6,289 nucleotides of DNA from an uncultured Eubacteriales bacterium. GTDB lineage: Bacteria > Bacillota > Clostridia > Oscillospirales > Acutalibacteraceae. Below, piece after piece: positions 6,187 through 6,289 of this stretch. The translations under genes and the position numbers were made by a program. Position 1 is the first letter of the stretch; every line of letters starts with the position of its first letter. The stretch covers positions 1-6,289 of the forward strand of contig CAKTXU010000116.1 in assembly GCA_934630995.1 (NCBI GenBank), read 5' to 3'. The notes beneath the pieces are model-generated. The model worked only from the letters and a program-made list of their open reading frames with translations. It was not told the origin of the DNA and ran no database searches.

Positions 6187-6289
6187 CTACTCATCAAATG
6201 AACCCCAGTGTTTCCTCATATACTCCAGGTTCTTCCGGGCGCTGTCCTTGTTGCTGACCGGAGGGGTATCCAGCTCCACACACAGATAC
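6187..6289 (-). CDS. C-terminal end of a second TIM-barrel sugar isomerase/epimerase, cut by the window edge
   Basis: Only the last 33 codons and the TAG (6189-6187) are present. The reading is YLCVELDTPPVSNKDSARKN, then LEYMRKHWGSFDE. The ELDTPP, NK.SA and N..YM..HW arrangement resembles the end of IolE-like and other sugar phosphate isomerase/epimerase TIM barrels (AP endonuclease 2 family), where this Glu-containing strand is followed by the last helix. I recognise the pattern but cannot confirm it from so short a piece. It lies 47 bases upstream of the complete isomerase gene, in the same direction, with no clear promoter between them, so the two probably form one operon. The 5' part and the operon promoter are outside the window. 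Confidence 0.65.
   Translation of the reverse strand, partial: YLCVELDTPPVSNKDSARKNLEYMRKHWGSFDE

Noticed and set aside
1..6289. CRISPR array, tRNA, rRNA, insertion sequence or defence system
   Set aside because: No regularly spaced repeats, no tRNA or rRNA patterns, and no intact transposase or nuclease were seen on either strand.

Overview
The window looks like part of a carbohydrate-use region from a GC-rich gut-type Clostridia (Oscillospirales or Lachnospiraceae-like Firmicutes). This is inferred from strong AGGAGG-type ribosome binding sites, a sigma-A-type promoter, and the combination of a DUF5696 protein, two sugar ABC permeases, a LacI regulator and sugar-isomerase TIM barrels. No 16S or other marker gene is present, so the taxonomy is only a guess.

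Left part (1-3521, + strand): a 5'-truncated DUF5696 gene overlaps the first permease gene by 4 bases (ATGA). The second permease gene follows after 5 bases. A 115-base 3' leader to the terminator, with possible RNA structure, then ends in a textbook terminator (10-bp stem, TTCG loop, six T). This is the downstream end of an operon for import of a sugar or oligosaccharide. The solute-binding protein is not in the window and is probably upstream. The ATPase is also absent and may be a shared MsmX-type subunit encoded elsewhere.

Middle part (3522-3912): about 390 bases without a confident gene. It holds two adjacent hairpins, a minus-strand ORF of 96 codons with a good ribosome binding site whose N-terminus resembles the leader of clostridial serine recombinases (a possible mobile-element fossil), and an AT-rich block. 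That block carries an extended -10 promoter and a 20-bp inverted repeat over the expected transcription start of the next gene.

Right part (3913-6289): a LacI-family regulator (+) faces a minus-strand pair of TIM-barrel sugar isomerase genes. The complete one is related to class I D-xylose isomerase. The other is seen only as its last 33 codons, at the right edge, and was recognised by hand. Between the convergent genes lie a weak hairpin terminator and a perfect 22-bp hairpin. Together the genes suggest import of a sugar or glycoside, intracellular isomerisation, and local control by LacI. No new defence or mobile system is evident. The points most worth a look are a His in place of a metal-binding Asp in the isomerase, the recombinase-like remnant, and the unusual hinge of the LacI protein.
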